Below, piece after piece: positions 8,260-17,328 of a DNA stretch of 64,000 nt (position 1 is the stretch's first letter; each line of letters opens with the position of its first letter). The position numbers were made by a program, and so were the translations under genes. This DNA is from JBHJHP01 sp042219855. GTDB lineage: Bacteria > Bacteroidota > Bacteroidia > Bacteroidales > UBA5342. The notes beneath the pieces are model-generated. The model was not told where the DNA came from. It did not search any database and saw only the letters and a list, made by a program, of their open reading frames with translations. The stretch lies in assembly GCF_042219855.1 (NCBI RefSeq), contig NZ_JBHJHP010000003.1:496001-560000 (forward strand), read 5' to 3'.

Positions 8260-8808
8260 TTATTCGTTTTGTGCTTCAATTAAATCGACCCCTATTTTCA
8301 GGGCTTGCTCATTTTTCGGGATGAGATGATGGTGGCGTGACGGCAGGGATTTTTTCAATCCTGCAATTACATTTTCTAATTCCACAATCGGTTTTACTTT
8401 TAGGTAGCCGCCAAGTACAATCATATTAAATGTTTTCAGCATCTTCAGCTTTGCTGCTTTTTCAGTAGCATCAACCCTGTAAATATGAATATCCTTTCGT
8501 TCCGGATGACGCGTGATTCCATTTCCGTCGTAAATCAGTGTTCCTCCGGGCTTAACCTTATCTTCGAACTTATCAAGCGATGGTTGGTTCAGCACAATAG
8601 CTGTATCAAATTTTGTAAGAACCGGTGATGAAATCCGTTCGTCACTCAGTATGACAGTAACGTTTGCGGTACCGCCACGCATTTCAGGTCCGTAAGATGG
8701 CAGCCACGAGACTTCCTGGCCCTGCATCAGTGCTGAATAAGCCAGAATTTTACCCATAGATAAAACACCCTGACCACCAAATCCTGCGATTATAATTTCT
8801 TCTTTCAT
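8260..8808 (-). CDS. korC: 2-oxoacid:ferredoxin oxidoreductase, gamma subunit
   Basis: A 182-residue subunit of a 2-oxoacid:acceptor oxidoreductase, probably 2-oxoglutarate:ferredoxin oxidoreductase, which interconverts 2-oxoglutarate plus CoA and succinyl-CoA plus CO2 with ferredoxin. The start MKEEIIIAGFGGQGVLSMGK carries the GFGGQG motif of the gamma domain. YGPEMRGGTANVTVILSDE and FNMIVLGGYLKV are also family hallmarks. It is the last gene of korD-korA-korB-korC, 13 bp after korB, and is followed by a terminator. An in-frame extension of 25 codons overlapping korB is rejected because the family start is at the ATG at 8808. Confidence 0.92.
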   Translation of the reverse strand: MKEEIIIAGFGGQGVLSMGKILAYSALMQGQEVSWLPSYGPEMRGGTANVTVILSDERISSPVLTKFDTAIVLNQPSLDKFEDKVKPGGTLIYDGNGITRHPERKDIHIYRVDATEKAAKLKMLKTFNMIVLGGYLKVKPIVELENVIAGLKKSLPSRHHHLIPKNEQALKIGVDLIEAQNE

Positions 8809-8821
8809 GATGGGGATACTT

Positions 8822-9583
8822 TTAAATGTCTTTGATGTCACCAAGGGGATAAAAGGGGAACATATATTCTTCCATCCATTCATTGGCTTTAACGGGCGTC
8901 ATTTTCCATCCTGAATTACAGGTTGAGACAACCTCAACGAACGATGTTCCTTTATTTTCTTCCTGGTTTTTAAATGCTTTGAGCAGCGCTTTTTTTGTCT
9001 TTCTTACATTTCCTGCTGTGTGTACGCTTTGACGGGTTACATATCTTGTCCCTTCAAGGTGAGCCACCAGTTCTGTCATTTTAATAGGGTTTCCATCCTG
9101 TGAACTTTCCCTTCCAAAAGGACAGGTTGATGTCTTCATCCCTTTAATGGTGGTTGGCGCCATCTGCCCACCGGTCATACCATAAATACCATTGTTAATA
9201 AAGACGATTACAATATTTTCGCCACGGTTACATGCATGAATCGTTTCTGCTGTTCCAATGGCAGCAAGATCACCATCGCCCTGATACGTAAAAACATAAC
9301 GATCGGGCAGAAGACGTTTAATGCCTGTTGCCACAGCGGGTGCTCTTCCGTGGGCTGCTTCTGTCCAGTCAATATTCAGGTAGTTATACATAAAAACTGA
9401 GCATCCAACAGGTGCTACACCAATGGTTTTTTCCTGTATGCCGAGTTCTTCGATAACTTCTGCAATTAGTTTATGCACTACGCCATGGCTACAGCCCGGA
9501 CAGTAATGCATGGGTTTATCGGTGAGAATTTTCGTTTTTTCGTAAACGATATTTTCGGGTTGCATGATTTGTTCCAGTTCCAT
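8822..9583 (-). CDS. korB: 2-oxoacid:ferredoxin oxidoreductase, TPP-binding beta subunit
   Basis: A 253-residue thiamine-diphosphate-binding subunit. The N-terminus has HYCPGCSHGVVHKLI, the conserved CPGC segment. The TPP/Mg motif is seen as YQGDGDLAAIGTAETIHACNRGENIVIVFINNG (GDGD to NN). GMTGGQMAPTT is the family block after it. It works with korA to decarboxylate the 2-oxoacid and pass electrons to the KorD ferredoxin. It lies 3 bp downstream of korA, so the two are likely translated together. Substrate choice (2-oxoglutarate or a branched-chain or aryl oxoacid) is inferred from the DABC gene order and not proven. Confidence 0.92.
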   Translation of the reverse strand: MELEQIMQPENIVYEKTKILTDKPMHYCPGCSHGVVHKLIAEVIEELGIQEKTIGVAPVGCSVFMYNYLNIDWTEAAHGRAPAVATGIKRLLPDRYVFTYQGDGDLAAIGTAETIHACNRGENIVIVFINNGIYGMTGGQMAPTTIKGMKTSTCPFGRESSQDGNPIKMTELVAHLEGTRYVTRQSVHTAGNVRKTKKALLKAFKNQEENKGTSFVEVVSTCNSGWKMTPVKANEWMEEYMFPFYPLGDIKDI

Positions 9584-9586
9584 AGT

Positions 9587-10669
9587 TTACCCTCCGATTA
9601 TTTTATTTTTCAACGCATCAACGATCTCATCAGGTGACGGAACAATTCCTCCCATCCGTCCGAAATGTTCAACTTTTACTTTTCCTTTGGTCGTTAAACG
9701 TACATCTTCAATCATCTGGCCGGCATTCATTTCAACGGTTAACATCCCCTTTACTTTTGACGAGTAGCTGTCGAGTTGTTTCGCCGGAAAAGGGAATAGT
9801 GTAATCGGTCTGAACAAACCAACTTTAATACCTTCTTCCCTGGCTGTTTCTGCAGCTTTCTGACAGATTCTCGCGGCTGAACCAAATGCGACAAGCAGAT
9901 ATTCCGCATCGTCGCACATGATCTCTTCATACATGACATCAGTCTCTTCCAGTTCCCGGTATTTCGCCTGCATTCTCAGATTATTTTGCTCCATCATCTC
10001 CGAGTCCATTTCAAGAGAGGTAATGATATTGTAATCACGGGAACTGTCTTTTCCAAGGGTTGCCCAGGGATAAGTATTTCGGATATAGGATTCTTCCATA
10101 CGGTTTTTCTGTGTTGGAAGTACCACTTTTTCCATCATCTGTCCAATAATACCGTCAGATAAAATCATTGCCGGATTCCGGTATTTGAATGCCAGTTTAA
10201 AAGCAATATCCACAAAATCTGCCATTTCCTGAACAGAACTTGGTGCCAGGGTGATCAGTTTGTAATCGCCGTGTCCACCGCCCTTAACGGTCTGCAGATA
10301 GTCTGCCTGACTTGGCTGAATGGTGCCGAGACCCGGCCCGCCACGCATCACATTAACCACCAGGCAGGGGAGTTCAGCACCTGCAATGTAGGAAATACCT
10401 TCCTGCATAAGGCTGATACCCGGACTTGAAGAGGATGTCATAACTTTTTTACCACATCCGGCTCCACCATAAAGCATATTGATTGAAGCTACTTCGCTTT
10501 CGGCCTGTAATACAACCATGCCGGTGGATTCCCACGGTTTCTCAGCCATTAACGTTTCCATAACTTCGGATTGTGGAGTAATGGGATATCCGAAATAACC
10601 ATCACAACCACATCGTATGGCTGCCAGGGCTATTGCTTCATTTCCCTTGAGTAGTCTTACTTCTTCCAT
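9587..10669 (-). CDS. korA: 2-oxoacid:ferredoxin oxidoreductase, alpha subunit
   Basis: A 360-residue alpha subunit. MEEVRLLKGNEAIALAAIRCGCDGYFGYPITPQSEVME is the typical start, with the GYPITPQSE motif of the pyrimidine-binding domain. Further blocks are TSSSSPGISLMQEGISYI, VNVMRGGPGLGTIQPSQADY, and a C-terminal LLVAFGSAARICQKA and VEMNAGQMIEDVRL. The subunit has no fused gamma domain, which is separate as korC. It sits 13 bp after korD. The ATG at 10669 is preferred; the frame extends 22 codons further into korD but without family similarity. Confidence 0.92.
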   Translation of the reverse strand: MEEVRLLKGNEAIALAAIRCGCDGYFGYPITPQSEVMETLMAEKPWESTGMVVLQAESEVASINMLYGGAGCGKKVMTSSSSPGISLMQEGISYIAGAELPCLVVNVMRGGPGLGTIQPSQADYLQTVKGGGHGDYKLITLAPSSVQEMADFVDIAFKLAFKYRNPAMILSDGIIGQMMEKVVLPTQKNRMEESYIRNTYPWATLGKDSSRDYNIITSLEMDSEMMEQNNLRMQAKYRELEETDVMYEEIMCDDAEYLLVAFGSAARICQKAAETAREEGIKVGLFRPITLFPFPAKQLDSYSSKVKGMLTVEMNAGQMIEDVRLTTKGKVKVEHFGRMGGIVPSPDEIVDALKNKIIGG

Positions 10670-10682
10670 AAGATTTGTTCTT

Positions 10683-10907
10683 TTATATTTTAACCCTGTA
10701 AACGGTAATACAACTGTCGGGACAAACCAATGCACAATTGTTGCAGCCTGTACAGCTATCAGGGTTGGTCATATACGAATAATTATAACCTTTCTTATTT
10801 ACCTTGGCTCCAAGTGCCAATACATCATGCGGACAAGCGACCACACATAAATCACATCCTTTACAGATTTCGATATCTACTTTTATTGCGCCTTTAACTT
10901 TAGCCAT
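10683..10907 (-). CDS. korD: 4Fe-4S dicluster ferredoxin subunit of the Kor complex
   Basis: A 74-residue ferredoxin subunit with two 4Fe-4S motifs: CKGCDLCVVACP near residue 15 and CTGCNNCALVCP near residue 52. It should carry electrons from the TPP site of KorAB to free ferredoxin. It is first in the korDABC operon. The upstream 372-bp region is shared with the divergent AGCS transporter gene. The start MAKVKGAIKVDIEICKGC fits related KorD proteins. Confidence 0.93.
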   Translation of the reverse strand: MAKVKGAIKVDIEICKGCDLCVVACPHDVLALGAKVNKKGYNYSYMTNPDSCTGCNNCALVCPDSCITVYRVKI

Positions 10908-10985
10908 GCCACTAAAATTATGAGTTATTTTGAGGTTTGATCCAAATTGTCAGATCTTTTTTACTGAATAAAATGTTCAAAAGAC

Positions 10986-10999
10986 TGAATAATTATTCA
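10986..10999. promoter_or_regulatory. Perfect 14-bp palindrome upstream of korD (possible operator)
   Basis: TGAATAATTATTCA is exactly self-complementary and lies in the shared regulatory region, 79-92 bp before the korD start. Its AT content makes a chance match possible. Binding by a regulator is inference. Confidence 0.35.
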
Positions 11000-11234
11000 A
11001 TACTGAAATGAACGTATCGGAACAAAGCTATATAAAATTAACCGAACCACAAACAAACATTTGTCAGGTTCCCGCTATATAAAACCGTTAGAAATAAGGG
11101 ACCATGTGATTGAATTTTACAGGATAATAAATCAATTTAGAATTATAATTATTCATTTAGTTTATGTTTTGCATGACTGAGTGAAAAAATGTGATGTTTT
11201 GTAAGTTTTAAAGTGCATTTTGGAAGCAGATATT

Positions 11235-11264
11235 TTTGATTTGTTAACAATTGGTGTATTTTAG
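11235..11264 (+). promoter_or_regulatory. Bacteroidota promoter of the AGCS symporter gene
   Basis: TTTG (11235-11238), an 18-nt spacer, and TATTTTAG (11257-11264). The ATG follows 15 nt later, so the leader would be very short. Confidence 0.5.
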
Positions 11265-11279
11265 CTGAAAAGCTTAGAT

Positions 11280-13004
11280 ATGGTAAAAATACAGGAAATT
11301 CTTCAGTCTCTGGATGGGTTTATCGGAGGTAGTCAGTGGTTTGTTTTTTTGTTGTTGGGTGTAGGAGTTTTCTTTACTGTATATCTTGGTTTTCCTCAGA
11401 TCCGGTATTTTAATCATGCGATCCGATGTGTTCTTGGAAAATACGACAAGAAGGATGATCAGGGAGATACCTCTCATTTTCAGGCCTTAACAACCGCCCT
11501 TTCAGGAACAGTGGGAACAGGTAATATTGCAGGTGTAGCCCTTGCAATTCATCTTGGAGGTCCGGGAGCGCTTTTCTGGATGCTGGTAACGGCGGTACTT
11601 GGCATGTGTACTAAGTTTGTGGAGGTAACATTATCGCACAAGTACCGCGAGTTTGGAGAAGACGGTACGGTTAGTGGCGGACCAATGTACTACATGAAAA
11701 AAAGACTGAATATTAAAACCGGTTCAGGCAAAATGATAAAGACCGGATACTGGATGGGAGGGTTTTTTGCTGTTGCAACGGTAATATCTTCGTTCGGAAC
11801 CGGTAATTTACCGCAGATAAACGGGATCTCAAATTCGCTGTTTTCCACTTTTGGTATTAATAAGGTATTAACCGGACTGATACTTGCTATCCTTTTGGGA
11901 CTGGTTATTATAGGCGGTATTAAACGAATAGCAAAAGTTACATCACGTCTGGTTCCGGCTATGGCCATTTTTTATTTTATTGGAGCTCTGGGTGTATTGA
12001 TCACAAATTACAGTAACATATTGCCTTCTTTTGCATCAATTTTTACAGATGTATTTACGGGAACCGCGGCAACAGGGGGATTTCTGGGGGCAGGTTTCAT
12101 ATTTGCATTTAACAGGGGAGTCAACCGTGGTTTGTTTTCAAATGAGGCAGGTCAGGGATCTGCACCAATAGCTCACTCGGCAGCCAGAGCACATGAGCCT
12201 GTTTCTGAAGGCTTTGTCGCTATTTTAGAGCCCTTTATTGATACCATTATCATCTGTTTTTTAACCGGAATGGTCATTCTTTCTTCAGGTGTCTGGAGTG
12301 AGAAACTGGATCAGAAGTTCCAGTATTCTGATATGGAGATCCTGAACGGCGTATATTCAGAAGATAGTCCCACAGACAGAGAAGCCATATACCATCATCT
12401 GCAGGGGCAGCATAATCTGGAGGAATTTAGCGGAGATCTGACTATTGTAGATGGTAAAATTAAAAGTGATATTACATTTCTCCATGCCAGATCAATTGCT
12501 GATGATATTATAGTTAAGCAGGGGGATCAGGCCTACACCGGAAAAGTACATATAACGGATGGCAACATGCCCGCGGATGCTAACCTGGATTTTTACGGGG
12601 AGTCACTGATGCATAGCGCGCCCCTCACGGCTGCAGCTTTTACCCGTGGAATTTTCGGCTCATTCGGACAATATATAGTATCAATAGGTCTGTTGTTATT
12701 TGCATTCAGCACAGCAATTTCATGGTCTTATTACGGCGATAGAGCGGTTACCTATCTTGTGGGAAGCAAATATGTGGTCTGGTATCGTATCATATATGTT
12801 ATGGGCTTTTTTGTAGCAGCATTTGCAGATACAACCTTGATATGGATCTTGTCCGGTATAACCATTGCATTTATGACTATACCGAACCTTTTTGGTATTT
12901 TCCTGCTGCACAGTGAGATGAAAACAACAGTTAAGGATTACTGGACAGATTTCATAAAAGAACATCCGGAGAGTAAAATTCCTCGCGGTGTGTTAAAAAA
13001 TTAA
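11280..13004 (+). CDS. AGCS-family sodium:alanine/amino-acid symporter with a large extramembrane insertion
   Basis: A 574-residue inner-membrane symporter, clearly longer than typical AGCS members (about 440-480). The family signature ALSGTVGTGNIAGVALAIHL followed by GGPGALFWM is present near residues 73-100. Further blocks are GGPMYYMKKRL and FNRGVNRGLFSNEAGQGSAP, the latter being the conserved cytoplasmic loop. After the helix TIIICFLTGMVILSSGVW (about residues 325-340) comes a hydrophilic insertion of roughly 105 residues (DQKFQYSDMEI through HITDGNMPADANLDF), then the last helices resume at APLTAAAFTRGIFG. The insertion has no recognised domain. It probably co-transports alanine or glycine with sodium. 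Confidence 0.9.
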   Translation: MVKIQEILQSLDGFIGGSQWFVFLLLGVGVFFTVYLGFPQIRYFNHAIRCVLGKYDKKDDQGDTSHFQALTTALSGTVGTGNIAGVALAIHLGGPGALFWMLVTAVLGMCTKFVEVTLSHKYREFGEDGTVSGGPMYYMKKRLNIKTGSGKMIKTGYWMGGFFAVATVISSFGTGNLPQINGISNSLFSTFGINKVLTGLILAILLGLVIIGGIKRIAKVTSRLVPAMAIFYFIGALGVLITNYSNILPSFASIFTDVFTGTAATGGFLGAGFIFAFNRGVNRGLFSNEAGQGSAPIAHSAARAHEPVSEGFVAILEPFIDTIIICFLTGMVILSSGVWSEKLDQKFQYSDMEILNGVYSEDSPTDREAIYHHLQGQHNLEEFSGDLTIVDGKIKSDITFLHARSIADDIIVKQGDQAYTGKVHITDGNMPADANLDFYGESLMHSAPLTAAAFTRGIFGSFGQYIVSIGLLLFAFSTAISWSYYGDRAVTYLVGSKYVVWYRIIYVMGFFVAAFADTTLIWILSGITIAFMTIPNLFGIFLLHSEMKTTVKDYWTDFIKEHPESKIPRGVLKN

Positions 13005-13060
13005 AAAATTTGTTTTAATTTTACCGTAATTTAAAATACAACAGATTAAACTGATTAGAT

Positions 13061-15577
13061 ATGCGATCTAAACACTACTTAACCCTGCTTTTATTTACCT
13101 TGTTTTTCTCGGGTTTTGTATATGCCGGAGAGGATGTTAAAATTGTGTTGAATGATTTTATGCCTAAGGAAGCAGATACACTCGGAACGAGAGAATTGGT
13201 TAAGGCCGGTGACAGGCTTTACAAGAAAGGTGTTGAACACTATGAGGAAGCATTGGAGTTTTTTAAAGGCGCTGTGGTAGCCAACGCCAATTATGCACCG
13301 CTTAACTACAAAATGGGGGTGTGTTACCTGTATACCAATAATAAAAGGCCGGCACTTAAGTATTTTCTTAAGTGTGAACCGGATATATCTCCGGAATACT
13401 ATTTTGTGCTGGGTCGGGCTTATCATTTTAACCTGATGTTTGACAAGGCGCAGCAATGTTACTATTCTTACTATAATGGATTGAAGCCCAAAAAACAGCA
13501 GGAACTTTCCAAAAAAATAGGCAAACTGACAGCTGAATGTAAAAGCGGTAAAGCTTTAATAGCGGATAGTGCCTGGGTTGATGTTCAACCTTTTTATGCT
13601 TTAAACAGTAAGTATGATGAGTTTCAACCGTTTTTTGCTTATACCGATTCCGTATTCTTTTTCAGCAGTAACCGTAACAGCACAAGAAAAATAAACGAAG
13701 ACTTCTTTTTTGTGGATAAAAGTGCTTTAAAACTTGGCGAGGATACGGTATTGGATTTGAGTGAACCGGGACATGGCATAAATAACAAAACCAATAATGC
13801 AGCGTTGTGTTATAATCCATCAATGGATATTCTTTTGACTTATAACGGCAAAGCAGGGAAGGGGGATTTATTCTACATGGAGAAAAACAAACAGGGCAAA
13901 TTTAAACAACCAAAACCCTTAAAAGGAGACATTAATACAAAATACCAGGAAGGGACCGCAATTTTTACAGATTTAAAAACCCTTGTCTTTTCCAGTAACA
14001 GAAAGGGTGGAGAAGGAGGAATGGATTTGTATATCAGTCATTTAAATGATGATGGCAAGTGGAGCGAACCTGAGAATATGGGATCTTACATCAATACACC
14101 TTATGATGAAGAGGTTAGTGGTGTGAGTATAGATGGACGGACGTTGTATTTTACAACCCAGGGGCACAACTCCATGGGCGGAAATGATATATTCAGTACC
14201 ACTCTGACCAGGGAAGGGGTTTGGACCACTCCGGAAAATCTTGGTTATCCGATCAATACCCCGGATAACGATGTCGGGTATCTTGAAATGGATACCAATA
14301 AGATTATTGTTGTAGGTACACGTCCTGAAGGAGCAGGTGGCCTGGATATGTTTCAGCTGACCTATAAATATGCTACATTTATTGACGATTCGCACTTCAG
14401 CATAAAGGGGAAAGTTACCGATTCGGAAAGCAACGAACCGATTGACAGTGCATATGTTGTCATCTATAATGTATTTAATGATTCTGTGCTTGCTGAACTT
14501 TCAACGGATAAGGAAGGATTCTTCTATAAGTGGTTCCCTGATAAGGAAACGGTAGGGTTCAGGGTGAATGCAGACGGTTATAAACCATATATGGAAATCT
14601 TTAAGGAAGAAATCGGATCGGATACCTTGTATTTTGCATCCGTTGAGATGGTACCCGCAGAAGCTGAAAAAGTTGTAAGCTATGATTTTACACTTCTGGG
14701 ACAGGTTAAAGACAAACAAACCAATAAACCTTTGATTTCAATCATTGAAATTTATAATGAAGCTGATTCTCTGGTGGCAAAAGTTACGACAGATGAAACT
14801 TACGGAAGGTATAAGACTGAATTAAGTGATATCAGAAAATCGTACTATTTCAAGGTTTCGGCCAATGATTATATCGCGGAAGATGAGCTCCATGTGTTTA
14901 ATGCGGATGACAGTGTGAGAACCGCTGTTCAGAATTTTACACTGATGCCGCAACCTAAACAGGAATCATTAATGTTTGCAGGTACTGTAACGGATTCAAA
15001 TACCGGTGAACCGGTTGTTGCTGAAATGAAATTCATTGATCCGGTTTCACAGGAGGAATCTGTAATTTATCCGGATTCTGTTACCGGACGTTACAACTAT
15101 ATGTTACAGGCACATCACAGCATGGTGGTGGAATTAAGAAAAGATGGTTATTTCTTTACTTTCGAAATGATTCCTGCACCACAGAATAAGGAGGAGAAAC
15201 TTGTTAGAAAAGATTTTCAGCTAAAACCAATTAAAAAAGGTGAAAAGATTGTGCTGAATAATATTCTGTTTGAAACGGGAAAAGCTATACTGACCAAAGA
15301 ATCTTATGCAGAACTTGACAAACTGGTGAAGGTGATGCTAAACAGTAAGGTTAATGTCGAAATCTCGGGTCATACCGATAATACCGGTGGTTATGAGTTG
15401 AATAAAAAGCTCTCCCTCGAAAGGGCAAAAGCGGTTGTGGATTACCTGGTTTCGAGTGGAATAGAGTCATCCCGTTTAAAGTATGCGGGTTATGGTCCGG
15501 ATCAGCCAATTGCAACAAATGCTACGCGTGAAGGCAGAGCCCAGAACAGGAGGGTTGAAATGAAAATCATAGATTAA
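13061..15577 (+). CDS. PorE-like OmpA-family protein (TPR, WD40-like propeller, three CRD-like domains, OmpA domain)
   Basis: An 838-residue exported protein. In order: signal peptide (ending FVYAG), TPR-like helices (about 25-165, ELVKAGDRLYKKGVEHYEEA and onward), a PD40/WD40-like beta-propeller (about 175-440, with repeats of the type FFSSNRN, LVFSSNRKGGEGGMDLY and LYFTTQGHNSMGGNDIF), three carboxypeptidase-regulatory-like beta-sandwiches (about 447-530, 545-640, 650-730; each opens with a GKVTDSESNEPI-like strand), and a C-terminal OmpA domain (about 735-838) with ISGHTDNTGGYELNKKLS and the final NRRVEMKI. The layout matches PorE of the type IX secretion system, which links outer-membrane complexes to peptidoglycan, but PorE has one CRD. 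It heads an operon with a lipoprotein and a DUF5723 protein. Confidence 0.85.
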   Translation: MRSKHYLTLLLFTLFFSGFVYAGEDVKIVLNDFMPKEADTLGTRELVKAGDRLYKKGVEHYEEALEFFKGAVVANANYAPLNYKMGVCYLYTNNKRPALKYFLKCEPDISPEYYFVLGRAYHFNLMFDKAQQCYYSYYNGLKPKKQQELSKKIGKLTAECKSGKALIADSAWVDVQPFYALNSKYDEFQPFFAYTDSVFFFSSNRNSTRKINEDFFFVDKSALKLGEDTVLDLSEPGHGINNKTNNAALCYNPSMDILLTYNGKAGKGDLFYMEKNKQGKFKQPKPLKGDINTKYQEGTAIFTDLKTLVFSSNRKGGEGGMDLYISHLNDDGKWSEPENMGSYINTPYDEEVSGVSIDGRTLYFTTQGHNSMGGNDIFSTTLTREGVWTTPENLGYPINTPDNDVGYLEMDTNKIIVVGTRPEGAGGLDMFQLTYKYATFIDDSHFSIKGKVTDSESNEPIDSAYVVIYNVFNDSVLAELSTDKEGFFYKWFPDKETVGFRVNADGYKPYMEIFKEEIGSDTLYFASVEMVPAEAEKVVSYDFTLLGQVKDKQTNKPLISIIEIYNEADSLVAKVTTDETYGRYKTELSDIRKSYYFKVSANDYIAEDELHVFNADDSVRTAVQNFTLMPQPKQESLMFAGTVTDSNTGEPVVAEMKFIDPVSQEESVIYPDSVTGRYNYMLQAHHSMVVELRKDGYFFTFEMIPAPQNKEEKLVRKDFQLKPIKKGEKIVLNNILFETGKAILTKESYAELDKLVKVMLNSKVNVEISGHTDNTGGYELNKKLSLERAKAVVDYLVSSGIESSRLKYAGYGPDQPIATNATREGRAQNRRVEMKIID

Positions 15578-15588
15578 CAGAGGAAAAT

Positions 15589-17328
15589 ATGAAGATCATG
15601 AAAAATATACGAATGTTAAAGATATCAGGAATTCTGAGCGCACTCCTTCTTTTTGTGTCGGGATGTGTTGAAAAAGAAGTTCTGGATCTGAGTAATGCTG
15701 ATTATGACTCATTTGATCTGCCGGCTCGTGTGGCAATCCCGGTGGCTAAAGGAAATGTGTCGATTCGTGATGTCGTAGAGCGACTGGATATTAAGGATTT
15801 TGAGCTTAAAACGGAGGAAGATGGTTTAATATATTTTGATTATACCTCAACCTTTGACATTGCTGAGTTTGTAAAAGTGGATGTGCCGGATCAGACCCAT
15901 CAGGAACAATTGATTAAGGAAGATACGCCGATTCCCGATTTTATACCTGTGTTTGGCGGGTTAAGTTTTCCGATTGCCTCAGAGTCGAGATTTACAGTGG
16001 AAGTTGAGGGTGCTGAAATTTATGAGGCCGTTGTTAACGGCGGATTATTTGAGATATATGCTGATGATGTGCTGGGTGACAGTTATCCGGGAATTGAGCA
16101 GAAGCTGGAAGTTACGATTAAGGAACTTACCCTGGAAGGAGCATACTTTAACCAGACCTTTACAAATGTAGATTTCGGCAAAACGCACACATTTGATATG
16201 GCCAATTATGTGCTCAAACCATCCGGTAGCGGAACAGATGAGTACATTACAATTGAATATACCTATACACTGACCAATACCACGGTTTCAACTATAAATG
16301 TTGCCGCGCCGAAATCCCTGTATTTTGAATTTAAAATGAGGGATATAGAACCGCGCTATGTCAAGGGATTTTTCGGAACCCGCGAGATATACAGTGGTAA
16401 TTCAGTCGTGGATATTCCTATTATCGACACTAAATATGTAAAGGATTCAACCGTATTTTTTAAAAACCCGAGTGTGAGCATCGATCTGGTTAATCCTATT
16501 GCCATGCCATTTGATGTTAATATAATGCAGATTGGTCTGATAAACCGAAATAAAAGGGATACAACTTTTCTTGAAACGGATGAATCCACCTTTAGTGTAG
16601 ATGGTGCAGGTGCAACATTCTCCGGTGATCATCAGGTTTCGGTGCACCCGTCCTCATTTAGTTACGTATTCGATACACTGAATTCAAATGTGGAGGACTT
16701 TGTCGGAAATCTCGGACGGGCTTTTGATAAGGTTTTGCTGAACTATAATGTAGTTTCCAATCCGGCAGGTAAAGATCCTGAAAACGATAACGTATTAAAG
16801 TTTGACAGCGCAAATGTAGTAGTGAAATCCACTGCCAAACTACCGCTCTGGGTTAAAGCCGAGAATCTGACTTACGAGGATACTGTGGCATTCGATTTTG
16901 AAGCAGAGGTTCTTGATAGTGCAGATATTGATACAACGGCTATCGATAATATTGATTCGGTAAGGGTGATACTCGGAATTAAAAATGCCATTCCTATTGA
17001 TTTTATGGGACAGATTTATCTGGCTGACAAAGATTACAACATAATAGACAGTGTATTTACCCAGGCAGATGATGTGGTGATTCACGGATCAGAAGTAGAT
17101 GCTGAAGGTGAACTCGTAGCAAAGGTTGAAAGTGTGATTGAGTTAGTGGTAAGCCCCGGGAAACGGAATGAATGGAAGCCGGGAAAATATATTATTTTTA
17201 AAGCTGAAGCTCAGTCATCATCAAGACAATTTGTAAAAGTTTACGATTATCTTGATTTGGATTTTTATGTAGGATTTGAAGCCAGCGGACATGTGAATAA
17301 CGAGGTATTGGATGCCGGTCAAAATTAA
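15589..17328 (+). CDS. Large envelope lipoprotein of unknown function
   Basis: A 579-residue protein with a lipoprotein signal: a hydrophobic segment ending LLFVSGCVEKE, giving lipidation at Cys26. The mature part is rich in beta-strand patterns (repeated DSV, FD, VDV stretches), with no catalytic motif and no family that I can name with confidence. It is probably an outer-membrane-anchored lipoprotein facing either side. It starts 11 bp after the OmpA-like gene, and its stop codon shares one base with the ATG of the next gene (TAATG), so the three genes form one translationally coupled operon. A joint structural role in an outer-membrane complex is inferred from this. Other ATG codons at 15598 and 15613 are possible starts. 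Confidence 0.7.
   Translation: MKIMKNIRMLKISGILSALLLFVSGCVEKEVLDLSNADYDSFDLPARVAIPVAKGNVSIRDVVERLDIKDFELKTEEDGLIYFDYTSTFDIAEFVKVDVPDQTHQEQLIKEDTPIPDFIPVFGGLSFPIASESRFTVEVEGAEIYEAVVNGGLFEIYADDVLGDSYPGIEQKLEVTIKELTLEGAYFNQTFTNVDFGKTHTFDMANYVLKPSGSGTDEYITIEYTYTLTNTTVSTINVAAPKSLYFEFKMRDIEPRYVKGFFGTREIYSGNSVVDIPIIDTKYVKDSTVFFKNPSVSIDLVNPIAMPFDVNIMQIGLINRNKRDTTFLETDESTFSVDGAGATFSGDHQVSVHPSSFSYVFDTLNSNVEDFVGNLGRAFDKVLLNYNVVSNPAGKDPENDNVLKFDSANVVVKSTAKLPLWVKAENLTYEDTVAFDFEAEVLDSADIDTTAIDNIDSVRVILGIKNAIPIDFMGQIYLADKDYNIIDSVFTQADDVVIHGSEVDAEGELVAKVESVIELVVSPGKRNEWKPGKYIIFKAEAQSSSRQFVKVYDYLDLDFYVGFEASGHVNNEVLDAGQN

Larger units (their letters stand above)
10908..11279. other. 372-bp divergent intergenic region between kor and the AGCS symporter
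   Basis: No coding frame or RNA was recognised. It is AT-rich and holds a perfect 14-bp palindrome TGAATAATTATTCA (10986-10999) some 80 bp before korD, and a good Bacteroidota promoter pointing to the symporter. No convincing promoter for korD was found by eye. Confidence 0.6.
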
